Origin: Pseudo-nitzschia pungens | Lineage: Eukaryota > Bacillariophyta > Bacillariophyceae > Bacillariales > Bacillariaceae | DNA length: 64,000 nucleotides | Assembly (NCBI GenBank): GCA_037355855.1 | Contig: CM074760.1 | Span: 302,501-366,500, forward strand | Direction: 5' to 3' | In this document: positions 54,258 through 64,000 of the stretch, in pieces | Layout of the letters: every line of letters begins with the position of its first letter | Position numbering within the stretch: position 1 is the stretch's first letter | Notes under the pieces: generated by a model | What the model was told of the DNA's origin: nothing | Seen by the model: the letters and a program-made list of their open reading frames with translations, nothing else | Database searches by the model: none | Position numbers and translations under genes: made by a program

Positions 54258-54952
54258 GGACACACGAATATCAGAGCAGGGCAAGACAAGACAAGACAAG
54301 AAAAGACAAGGAAGCAAACAGCACCGTGCATATCATCGATGACAATTTTCCTCCAAGACCTTGATTCGATTGTTGCCTCCGTTTAGTCTGTCAAGGAGAG
54401 AGACGAGGAGTTCAGGTGCGAGAGAGAATGAGAGCGAGTACAGGTACAAGTACAAGTGCAAGTACAAGTAATGATCATACAGATGCGATGTTGAACAAAG
54501 CGCATTCGCAAGAAGGTCTCGTTCCAAGTTAGTGAAGTTACCTACCTAGAACCATCTAGCCTTCCAACAACCGCAACAAAATTTGATGCAACGATCATAC
54601 TCGATTCCACAGTCAAATCTCTGGAGCAATACGATAGGTCCTTTCGTAGTTGATCTCAATCCACACAATGACCGCGTCGTGAATTCCAGGCCAATTTTTA
54701 AATTTTCTGTGAAATTGATGAAAATCAACCAAAAACGTCAACACATTATGTTCTTGTTCGCAATCGCGTGACACTGACTTTTCTTTTTCGCTTTCCGTTC
54801 ATTTTTTTGAAAGAACAACATCATAATTTCGAGCGTTGGGAACAGAATTCGCAACCTTTGCCGGGACATATTGCGGCCTTTTGAGGTTCTTTTTTCGCGT
54901 TTTGTGAATTCTGTGGCACAGAACATCTCGTGTCCAACCGGACAATGCAACA

Positions 54953-55203
54953 TGTCAAGTAACTATTCATTCCCATTCCTGGTATTCATTTATTCATTTA
55001 AAGATCTTCAGTTCCTACTATTATTACCTTGTTCTATTTTCTATTCCGACCTGACCATTACTTTGTTCTCGTTTTGACGGAGGTCTCAGAATAGAAATCC
55101 ATGATTACATAATGTCAAGTACGGTAACTATTCATTCCCATTCCTGGTATTCATTATTCATTTAAAGATCTCCATTCCTAATAGAAATCCATGATTACAT
55201 AAG
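54953..55203. repeat. Direct repeat, about 65 bp, plus nested 25-bp repeat
   Basis: TGTCAAGTAACTATTCATTC through TTTAAAGATCT at 54953-55015 recurs at 55113-55172; copy 2 carries a small CGGT insertion. The second copy is flanked on both sides by AATAGAAATCCATGATTACA (about 55090 and 55180), suggesting an insertion or duplication boundary. Confidence 0.7.
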
Positions 55204-56846
55204 GTCTCCGAAAAGAGGGCATAATCCAATTCCCGAGGGGTGTTCAGTTCCAATCGAAATTGCTTCAAGTCCATACTAATTGGAATTTAGGTATCTAGAA
55301 ACAGATACAGTATATAAGAATATTGGAAGCTTGACACGTCCGCAAAGTTTCATATCCCCAAATCACGACTTTCACGAAAATATGGCTTAGACTAACAAAA
55401 GAAATCGAATGGATTCGAACAATGTTAATTGTGATATTAAGTTCTAATCGGAATTGCTTCAATAAAGTAGATAATAATCAGCATCGCATACAGAATATCG
55501 CAATATCGAGGCACTCCCAAAATTGAATTTCTCCACATCACGACTTTCACCAAAGATTGAGCTTTCTCTCTAGTAAGGTTTATGGCTTAGACTAAAAAGA
55601 AATCGACTGGATTCCAACGATATTTTAGTTATCCTTTGGATGCGAACGTAATTACGCACTCGGCATTCGAATTCCATGTTTCACGTTGACATTTCCGTCA
55701 TACTCGTAATTAGTCCTAGTCGTTGGTCTCACGGGAAGAAGTGCTGTGACAGTCTATATAACTTTCCACGTCTCCGCAATCATCGGTTAATGCAGCCATA
55801 CGGTATGCCAAAGTGTGCGTACGAGTAGGATGTTCTTCGAATGATGATGTTTATTTTGATTGAACTTTGGCGATTCAAAGATTTCTTTATTGGACTGGTC
55901 ACAACGATTGATGGACCGAGACCACATCCTCATTAAATAATGGTGCATAGACCATAGACGTAATTAAATTACTCGTACCGTACGGTTCGTAAGATTATGA
56001 GGAATGAGGAAGGAATTTTTTTCCATCAACCAATCGAGATACTACGGTAGGTACGAGTTTATACTCATATCTTAGGTATGTACAAGTGACCTTAATACAT
56101 ACCTTGTATTTTTCAACTTCATTAGGATGGTATGTATAGTAAATATGTTACATACTCATATGGTATCACCGAACCGAGTATGATCCTTGCCATGGTCACC
56201 AGCAGTCACCAGCTTCTTTCGCTCGACAGATCCTCATCCTTAATGATCAACTCTCATGACCGATGACTCACTCACTCAGGAAAGGTCGAAGTCCTCACAA
56301 AATTCTAAATTGTGTTGTGCCATAATGCCATAACCTTAGCGGTGTTGAACTATCCGATCCGCAACGAGCGACAGTTAGATTTTAAGTTACCGGTAACTTA
56401 CCGTAAGGTTACTGTACAGTAAGAACATAGTACCCGAAGTATTATGAAGATAAGATTACTCGTCCTAGTCCTATTTCTCATTACGGTAAACCTTATTGGT
56501 ATGGTAACCCTAACTTACCGTAAGGCTTACTTGGTAACGTACGTAAAACTTTTTCCCACTTCGCACTTCGCCCTTCGCAATAATTACCGTACCGTAATTA
56601 CGGTATTAGGCCTTAATCTTACCGCTAACGAACAAGTTTCATATCCATTCCATCGATGACACCATTATTATTATGTTGTAGGAAGTAAGATCTTACTTCG
56701 TGTAATATTTATTTCAACTCATTACCACCAGCAGGAACCGAGGCACCAGAACACAAAACAAGCTTTCACGTTGTTGGCTGTGAAGTGTCCAGCAGCAGCA
56801 GCACGGTTTGATCCCCGCATCCGCCTTTCCATTGCGACAGCGAAGA

Positions 56847-59800
56847 ATGGCACGAACCGCAAAACACTCACCCTCGTCGACGGGAGCCGTTCTTTCGTTG
56901 GTCTCTGTCCGATGGCTGCTGCTGGCTTTTCTGGTGCTGTTCGTTCGATGGGAAACGGTGGACGGGGTCGAAGAGACCACGGGAAATTCCAACACCCCAA
57001 AAGATCCCTCTTCCGCCTCCTTTTCTTCCAATGGGAACAGCGGATCGCTTCTCGGCGAGTCGTCCCTGACCGAACTGGGGGACCGCGAGATGCTTTGCGA
57101 GCGACGCCTCGTTGGCGTTGTGTCCAACGAAGACTCCTTGGCAACAGCAACAGCAACAGCAACAACGACGGCAAAACCAAAAACGACGATTGTTTGCACC
57201 TTTCGGCTGGACGTCGAACAGGATGCGGATGCCGATGATGTTTCCTCCGATTCGTCACCGGTGGTCCTGGAGGATTGCCGATCCTCCAACGATGGCTGCA
57301 TTTCAGCAACGGTATCCCATTATTCGTCCGTATCGAGCGATCTTTCCATGGATGCCACCAAGAAGGGTGGCAGCAGCACGGAAGCAGCGGCAGAAACTTT
57401 AGAGGAATCCGGCACAGAGGCGGATTATTCCAACGACAACGACAACAACGAGGATGGTAAACCAAAACCAACAACGAAAGGCTCACGGGCAAACTCACGG
57501 ATCCCGAGTGGAACATCACGGCACGATCCCGGATTGGAAGATCGGACCGCTGCTGCACGTGCGTCGCCGTCGTCTTCTTCGTCACGACCGGATCGAAGGA
57601 TCGTGAGTGTCACCGTTTCGCAAGTGGCGTACAGTAGGGATAAGGCGAAGATAACTGTCAGCAGCGGTAGCAGCAACGCCAACAGCAACGCCAATGCCAA
57701 TGCCAATGCCAACAAAAACAATGGAGACGACGAACCACTTTCCGGATCAACGCAAAAGAAGGACAATCCAGCTTTCGAAGCGTCGGTGTCGGCGTCGACG
57801 TCGGCGTCGGCCTCCGATGATGAGACCAAGACAAAACAATCCTCCGAAACCGAGCGGGAGTGGGTGCAGTCCAGCATTCGGGTCGGCGCCGCCACCTACA
57901 GCCCACCATTTCTCTGGAATTACGGCACCTCCGTCGGCGAAGTCCTGGAGGACTTTCCACCCCCCGCAACCTCCACCACTCTGGACATGGCCGACTGGTA
58001 CCTCGAGCTGGGACACGCCCACCTGAACGATGCCGAGGACGGGGTCGAATGGGGAATCCATGCGAATAAGTCAAAAAAAAAGCCGCGGGAGAACAATCAC
58101 CCAAAGTCGTACCACTTGGCGCTGGCCCTCCAGGCCTACCGACAGGCCGGCAGCACCCTCGACTCGTCCTCGTTGTCGCCGCTCGATGCGGAAGACAAAG
58201 ACACGGTGCCATGGCTGAAGCATTTGGAGTACCACGCCCTGGTCGAGTTCGCCCTGGGGAATGTCAACTCGGTCCTGTCGGAGGACGATCCCGACGGCGC
58301 CTCCCAGCACACGGAAGACTCCTTGCAGCACTTTCGAAAGGCTCACGCGCACTACGAACGGCTCCGCTACGCCTATGCCAGGGCAGCGCGGAAGTCGAAC
58401 GCCTCCAACAGCAACAGCAACAGCAACAACAACTTCAAGAAAGAGTACTTTAACAACGAGTACTTCATCGAGGAGCGCTACTACTCCATCGAGCAGGGAT
58501 ACGCCACGAGCTGCACGCAGCTGGGCATGGCCCTGTACAACAAGCTCATCCGGACGCAGAACGAGCAGACCGCCCAGACCAACGAAAAAACCATGGAGCT
58601 GGTCAAGTCCCGTTTCGGTCTGCGGGACGACGCCTCGGACGAAGAACTCATGGCCGCGCTGCTCCTGAGCCAGACGCAGGGAGGAGGAGCGGGTGCGGCG
58701 GGAGGAGCGGGAGCCTCCGCATCGGCGGGAGGCTATGCAAGCGCGGGGCCCTCCGACGACTGGAACGACCTGCTGGGGGAGATTCTCTCGGATTATTACT
58801 CCCCCGAGGCCTACGAGACCTCGCTGGCAGAAATTGCGGCCCTGTACGACACGGCGCTCCTGACCTACCAGCAACACGCCGAGAACCCCGGGGGGGGAAG
58901 CGAGGAGCGCCTGTGGGAGTGGAAGGTCTCGCTCGCTACGGCCTACCAGAACGCGGCGACGGTCGCTACGATGCGGTACCAATACATTCGGGCCCGGGAG
59001 TTGACGGGGAAGGCCCTGACCCTGTACCTGGAGGTCATCATTCCCCGATTCGAGCAGCAAGAGAAGCAGCAGAAGCAGCAGCAGAAACACAATCGCGACG
59101 ACAAGGACGGGGGTGCTTCGCTGCGGTCTGCCCAGAGGTGGTCGTCGTGGTCGATGACCCACCAAGACGCGATTACCTCGGTGGGAACCCTGTATCGAAC
59201 CCAGGCCGACTACGTATCTGTTGCTCGGCCTCTACAACGATGCCAAGGAGCACTACGGCCGCTCCATGGACTGGCACAAGAAACACTTTCTCGCTCCGTA
59301 CCGGGATGGGACCTACAACGCCCTGGAGGGAGACGACGTGACCCGGCTGCAATACGAGGAACTGATCAAGGGCTATCGCGACGAACTCGAGTCCTACAAA
59401 GTCCAACCTCGGATACGGGTACGACTACGGTGTGTACCGGGACGATATATACGAGGCCGAAGTTCTGGTAGCCATGGCCGTCATGTACATGTCCCTGGGG
59501 GATCTGCCGGCCACACTCAAGTGCTACGAGGACGCCATCCGGTTGTACAAAAAGGCGGGCGGGGACGAAGAGACCTTGCTGTATCTAGCCAGCGCCCGTG
59601 CGGGTCAAGCCGCGGCCCTGTATCAGCGGGGTTTGTACGATGAAAGCAAGGATGCCTACGTGCTATCGGCGGATGGCTACCGATCAATCTACGGGGAGGG
59701 AAACCCGCCCGAGTTCGACGCCGGGGCCACCAAGCTCGAGGACATGAAGGACGAAATCGTCAAAAACTACGGGGAAGAGTACTACGAAACGCTCCAGGCG

Positions 59801-59977
59801 CAGTACGCCGGAGTCGCCGCTGCTACCGGAGGGAAGGGGACCACCGGAAGCGGCGGAGACGGTCCCCAGGTGACAACGAATTTCAATATGGCAGGATACG
59901 GCAACGAGACGGATATCTACGATTTCGACGACGACGACGACGAAGGGGCTGGTTCGACCACCGGCGACGAGCTGTGA
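56847..59977 (+). CDS. Secreted or membrane-anchored TPR-repeat protein, two frame breaks
   Basis: ATG 56847 (MARTAKHSPSSTG) is followed by a hydrophobic segment VRWLLLAFLVLFV (about 21-33), a signal peptide or anchor. About 300 disordered residues rich in Ser, Thr, Asn and Asp follow (codon repeats giving NANANANANANK). The folded part has TPR-like helical pairs: DMADWYLELGHAHL, YHLALALQAYRQAGS, QHFRKAHAHYERLRYAYARA, YNDAKEHYGRSMDWH, VMYMSLGDLPATLKCYEDAI, and ALYQRGLYDESKDAYV. The frame moves by +1 near 59212 (GACTAC-G-TATCTG, restoring ADYYLLLGLYNDAKE) and near 59400 (TACAA-A-GTCC, restoring ESYKSNLGYGYDYG). The C-terminus is acidic (DFDDDDDEGA), stop at 59977. Partners unknown; ER-lumenal or secreted scaffold inferred. 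Confidence 0.72.
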
Positions 59978-61019
59978 TGACTCGTACCGGTAGCAAGAAA
60001 GAAAGAAAGCGCTCGCAAAGGGTTGGTTCCATAAACAGATTGTATTTGTTTAGCACTTAGATTAATTTAGAATTCCACAGTGATTTTTTTTTTAAATTAG
60101 TGATTTTTTTTTAAAATTAAAACGATTCGTAGCACGTGCGTTTGGTCATTTGCACCTGTTCGACTTTGGCAATTGCCAATCGCGTTAACCCCGTTGTCAT
60201 CAATGATGAAACGTGCGTTTGGTCATTGGCTCCTGTTCGACTTTCGCAATTGCCAATCACGTTAACCCCGTCGTCATCAATGATGAAATAGTGCGTAGTG
60301 CGCAACCATCTCGTCTATCGAGCAACAACGGACCTCGATATCTTAGCCGTAAATTGGGTCAGTGCGTTGAACCCTTCCCTCACGATAGTTGTTCATTCTT
60401 TTGAAACAGCGCATCATTCTTGTTGTCTTGATAGTAGATCTCCATCAGCCTGCCCTGATCGAATTACTTCAAATTTGCGGAAGCTTCTTCAATTCATCAC
60501 AAGCTGTAGTCCGTGATCTCATTGTGTTAAATTTGCGTTCGGGGCGTGGGCTCCATTGAAAGACATTGCCGTACCCTTGTAAAATGCACTAATTATCAGT
60601 GGCAAGTAGGCTCTTCCTCGAAGGATCGTGCGCGCTTGGAGATTTATCACGAGTAGATCGAAACGATTCCCAACCAACGTAACCGTCCCAGATGACTCGT
60701 TTGCTCGTTTCTATAGAATTCAATTGCACCCTCTCAAATTCACAAGGGAGATCATCGCGCACGCAATCAATTCAACAACGTAGAGTCAATAGGACGATGG
60801 TTGGTGCCACGTTCCACTCGTAACGGTTTCTCTTGGTGCCTGTTTCGAGATGGATTGATAGTTGGGTTGATTGAATCACTGCGAGCGCGCAGATGATTCT
60901 CACGACAAGTTCCGCGGAGTTCCCGAAATTGATCGGCACGCAATCAATTTTTTTTCGGTGCTTCGCGGCGCTCCGGCATCGCAATGCACACACGATCGAT
61001 GGGCATCACCGGGACGAAT
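59978..61019. other. Convergent intergenic region
   Basis: Lies between the convergent stops of the TPR gene (+) and the dioxygenase gene (-). No gene recognised. It holds T-runs at 60086-60116 and a 77-bp tandem duplication (60134-60287). Confidence 0.5.
60134..60287. repeat. 77-bp tandem duplication
   Basis: ACGTGCGTTTGGTCATT starts at 60134 and again at 60211. The copies run through TTCGACTTT, GCAATTGCCAATC, GTTAACCCCGT and CATCAATGATGAAA, with about seven substitutions. Each copy contains the palindrome GCAATTGC and two GTTAAC/CAATTG words. Confidence 0.85.
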
Positions 61020-62565
61020 TCATCGGCTGCACGTTGGTTTTGCGATCCCCACCTGTTCTAGTCGCTGCCGCCGTGGATGGAATTCGTGGCCGTAGTTGTT
61101 CTTTTCCTCGTACCAGGTTCGCCGGCACAGCAGCTGAAGCACCGGTCGGTACGGGGGAGGATCCAGGCTTCCGTGCTCGGCAGCCTCGGAGTCCTGGCTG
61201 CTGCAATTGGGCATGCCCCGGTGGAGAAGCCGGTAGTCGTACCACACGGCATCGCCTGCGGACACGATCCCGTCCCAGGTTGCTCCGGAGACCTCGGCAA
61301 AGGGCCCGAATCCGACGAGTGCCCGGTGCCGGTGGGATCCCGGCCAGAACTGGGTGAATCCCACGGTGTGATCGAGGTCGATGAGCGGTACGAACAGGCA
61401 CACGGCGTACGGGACTGCCAGGGGAGAAAGGTTGGTGGTTGTGGTTAGTTTTGTTGCTTTTGCTGTTGCAGTTGCAGTTGCTGTTGCAGTTGCAGTTGCC
61501 GAATCATCAGCGCCAGCGCCGGTAGAGTTGCTGTGAATGCATTCGTGTTCGATCCATCCGGCATCGGGAGCCCCCTCCGCGTGACCGCCATCCGCGTGCC
61601 ATCCCTGGTGGTTGGCTCCGGGCTTGGAATAGACCACCGACAGGTCCATCTCCCAGTCGATCGATGACGACGGCAATGGCGTTTCGGTAGATGCATCCGC
61701 GCTGTTGGCAAAGAGCCGCCGCAGCAATTCGCTTCGGAACAATCCCCTCCGATCGATCGAACCCAACGATTCGTCTTACGTCTTCGTCGTTGTTTTTGCC
61801 GCCGCCCCTCTTTGTTTTGTCCCCCTCTGCGTTTGGGATTCTACCAAAGACGGTTTTGCTGACCAGCTTGTAGAGTTCCGTGTCCTTGGGAACCATCAGG
61901 TCGAAGCGCTTTTTGGATCGGGAGGCGATTTCTCGGAACCAAAAGGAGTCGGTTCCGATCACCATGTCGGGGTGATTCTTGGCAATGGCGGCTTCCGAAG
62001 AGCGAATGTGGTCGTCGACCAGCGACAGGAGGTGCCTGGTCAACGAAACGGATTCGGAATCAACGCATTCCCCCTCCCCCGACGACAAGACCCCGGGCAG
62101 GACGCACAATCCCGTGCGGCGGAACTCGGATTGCAAGCGATCCAGGACGCCGGATTTGGTTTCGGTTGCTTCGCTGGTCCCGAAAGTCGTCTCGATACTC
62201 GCACACCGCACCAGTGGTAACGGGGCCGGCGCGGAAGCCCACACCTCGCAGCGGTAGTCGACGGTCGTGGCATCGTCGTCCTCACCATGGGTGCGGTTTT
62301 GGTGGAGTTGTTCTTCCACCCACGACGCGAATTCGTTCGGATCCATTTCGATGACTTGCTCGTCGTCTTGGGCGCTTCCCAGAATCGCCGAGAGCAGGAG
62401 GGTCGGAACGTCATCTTCATCTGCGTCGGGGACGATCCAGGGTTGTTCGTTCCAGCTTTCTCCGGCCCAGCGCAGTTTGGGGTTAGCGGTCTCGAGAAGT
62501 TTGAGCTGCCTGATTCGCTCCGATTCTTCCAGGGGTGGAACGATTCCGATTACCACGCAGATCAT
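61020..62565 (-). CDS. PhyH-type Fe(II)/2-oxoglutarate dioxygenase, one frame break
   Basis: ATG 62565 (MICVVIGIVPPLEES); the frame is open slightly further but without an ATG. The N-terminal 270 residues include DPNEFASWVEEQLHQN and FRRTGLCVLPGVLSSGEGE, the usual start of a PhyH domain. A +1 break lies at 61752 or close by (GGGG run on the coding strand, expected GGG): ...VGFDRSEG continues as LFRSELLRRLFANS. The core then has GANHQGWHADGGH (HxD, about His323/Asp325), VCLFVPLIDLDHTVGFTQFW, WYDYRLLHRGMPNCS (distal His) and PYRPVLQLLCRRTWYEE (Arg for 2-oxoglutarate). The iron facial triad is therefore complete. A Thr/Ala repeat (coded by GCAACT repeats, about 61465-61500) interrupts the barrel between the two halves. 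The predicted reaction is hydroxylation coupled to 2-oxoglutarate decarboxylation; substrate unknown. Confidence 0.72.
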
Positions 62566-63786
62566 CGTTGCTGTTGCTTGACAGGAGTGGGCGGTGGCAG
62601 TGTGCGCTTGTGGTTTTGAGTGCTCTGGAGGTGGAAGCAATGGTTCACTCTTTCCTGTGTATCAGCACGGTAGGTAGACGGGAAAATCCTGCGGTGATGA
62701 CCTACCGTATCGGTTATCGGTTTCCCAACATTCCAAATCTAGTAACTTACCTGTACGGTACGGCAAGTGTCCAATTCGGTGGGAATGCATCAATCTCAAA
62801 TCCACCATGGTAAGAGGTACCGAGTAACCTATGAAACCCGTCTTGAAGTTCCATGTTCCATCCGGGAACCTCTTATCCGGGTGGTGTCGTGGATACGATT
62901 GATAGATCATATAGATACTGGTAACTATATATTACAACGTAATATAAACCACATCAAAGTTCGGTGCGCGGAAGAACTTCTTCAAGAACATTCGAATTCG
63001 TTCTTCGTTCTGAACACAGGATGCAGATGTTTGACCTTACACAACCGACAAAAGGGTTCCGTTCGGAGGCCACTATGGACCGGATTGAACATACCGCACG
63101 AATCGCACCAACATTCCAGATGGTGTTTGTTTCGCCAAGCCGGCGTTGGGAACGTCGCTGCGCGATCGCTTCCGGTATAATCGATACTCCCACAAGCAAG
63201 GAAAAAGAGCCTGCCTTACCGTAAGCCTTACCGTACTGCCAGAGCAGTCATAGTTTAATGATTTTTAGTAGAAGTGTACGGGCGATCCCCAACGCACACG
63301 AATCCTCGCCAGTCACGCAAGACCAACACCCAGCCATTGCACGAATACTTCCCGCAAATCTGACGCCCCGACCAGTCATCACCTGCGAAGATGACCAAGT
63401 TCCTTCCCTTCGAGGGACCTTAAAAGGGATGACGTCAACACCACCAAAATTAGTCGCAAACTTGCTACAAGACGAACTGGTACACGAACAAGATTAACCA
63501 AAAAAACACAACGGATGCGGCACTGCAAATAATAACCCTTTCCATGTGTGATTATCCGCCCATTCTGCTTCCGGTCCTCATTATTTCACAAAACCACCAA
63601 ACTCTGGCAAAACATACCCGTCTCACGAGCACAAGTTTCTCGGTAACATTACGCCACCACACCACCGCCGACCCAACAGGCACTAATTACGATACATATA
63701 TATATTAATTTCACAACCTCCACAATGATTGCAATCCTCGACCCGATCCATACTATTAGCCGTCGCTCGTGGCGACGTCGACAAAC
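62566..63786. promoter_or_regulatory. Divergent intergenic region
   Basis: Lies between the starts of the dioxygenase gene (-) and the gene at the right edge (+). No gene recognised. TTACCGTAAGCCTTACCGTA lies near 63216-63235 and a TATATATA run near 63694-63703. Open frames at 62767-63224 and 63258-63497 show no domain features. Confidence 0.4.
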
Positions 63787-64000
63787 ATGGTCAGAACGGA
63801 AGCCTTTCAAGCTTCCAAGATGCCTTCCGTGGGGACGAGCGGAAGCGAGCTGAGTTATGTCGTATTCGACGGGGACCAAGACTGGGCACCCACCACATCG
63901 AAGAACGCCGCCTCCAAAGACGAAGCATCTCCCAAACCCCCCAGGAACCCCCACGGATACGCGGTTGCCAACCACGACCACGAGCGATCCTTTTGGTTAC
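63787..64000 (+). CDS. N-terminal part of an unidentified gene, truncated by the window edge
   Basis: ATG at 63787 (context ACAAACATGGTC) opens a frame that stays open to base 64000 (71 codons). It begins MVRTEAFQASKMPSVGTSGS and continues through ELSYVVFDGDQDWAPTTSK and NPHGYAVANHDHERSFWL. The GC content rises to coding level exactly here, and the stretch lacks stops while other frames are interrupted. No family is recognised. The hydrophilic start has no signal peptide. A longer sequence is required to name it. Confidence 0.55.
   Translation, partial: MVRTEAFQASKMPSVGTSGSELSYVVFDGDQDWAPTTSKNAASKDEASPKPPRNPHGYAVANHDHERSFWL

Larger units (their letters stand above)
52169..56846. other. Intergenic, 4.7 kb, with several segmental duplications
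   Basis: The largest gene-free stretch. It contains ATCGAATCC repeats right after the stop (52186-52215), degenerate 90-100-bp repeats (52788-53110), a 255-bp-spaced direct repeat (53886-54257), a 160-bp-spaced repeat (54953-55203), and ACAAGACAAG/ACAAGTACAAG microsatellites (about 54282-54310 and 54440-54470). TACCGTA-rich words occur at about 56385-56625. No gene recognised. Confidence 0.55.

Noticed and set aside
56808..56846. ASAF motif (MIPASAFPL) upstream of the TPR protein as a plastid signal
   Set aside because: It precedes any hydrophobic signal segment and has no ATG start before it. The order is wrong for a bipartite plastid presequence, so it is coincidental.
1..62565. Programmed +1 ribosomal frameshifting as the explanation for all breaks
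   Set aside because: The break sites share no slippery codon or stop codon context, and some genes would need up to nine shifts. Nothing known in diatoms supports this, so it is kept only as a remote alternative.

Overview
The window is nuclear DNA of a unicellular eukaryote, most likely a pennate diatom. Supporting evidence: monocistronic genes on both strands; long AT-rich spacers around GC-richer coding islands; very few introns (one clear case, GTGAGT...CAG, 323 nt); a eukaryotic tRNA-Glu with a perfect B box and a T-run terminator; a pentatricopeptide-repeat (PPR) protein whose presequence carries an ASAFAP-like site (AATS|FTP), typical of diatom plastid import; and families common in diatoms (DUF4116-type repeat proteins, COPI-associated/EF-hand membrane proteins, serine/asparagine/glycine-rich hypothetical proteins). 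There are no prokaryotic operons, CRISPR arrays, or recognisable transposase or reverse-transcriptase genes. The species assignment is inference only.

Layout. 1-1540: 3' part of a BioD/AAA_26-like P-loop gene with many +1 frame breaks. 4434-5342: conserved-looking hypothetical protein. 7835-8995: type II membrane protein with a glucosidase-II-beta-like N-terminal domain. 12233-19375: three paralogous DUF4116-type genes in the same orientation (about 10, 15 and 7 repeats). 20485-21917 (-): two-exon carrier-like membrane protein. 23849-25171 (-): tail-anchored lipase-like protein. 26560-26632: tRNA-Glu(CUC). 28213-30657 (-): predicted plastid PPR protein. 31960-33660 (+) and 35477-37381 (-): a tail-to-tail pair of COPI-associated/EF-hand paralogues. 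38881-40110: acidic hypothetical protein. 43427-44929 (-): F-actin capping protein beta with a long C-terminal extension. 46718-48781 (-): double-hotdog acyl-CoA thioesterase. 50801-52168: low-complexity/RS-like protein with several frame breaks. 56847-59977: secreted or membrane TPR protein. 61020-62565 (-): PhyH-type Fe(II)/2-oxoglutarate dioxygenase. 63787 to the right edge: start of an unidentified gene.

The genes span organelle RNA metabolism (PPR), secretory pathway (glucosidase-II-like, COPI-associated, TPR), lipid metabolism (lipase, thioesterase, dioxygenase) and cytoskeleton (capping protein). They do not form a shared pathway. The coherent local unit is the DUF4116 cluster, a local gene family differing in repeat number but sharing a C-terminal tail.

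Two window-wide patterns stand out. First, about 19 frame breaks fall in seven otherwise well-preserved coding regions, and nearly all are single-base insertions. Uncorrected long-read error is the simplest explanation, but the breaks are very unevenly distributed. Second, the spacers are saturated with palindrome-like TACCGTA/GTAC words and TAC/GTA trinucleotide arrays, plus several minisatellites and segmental tandem duplications.
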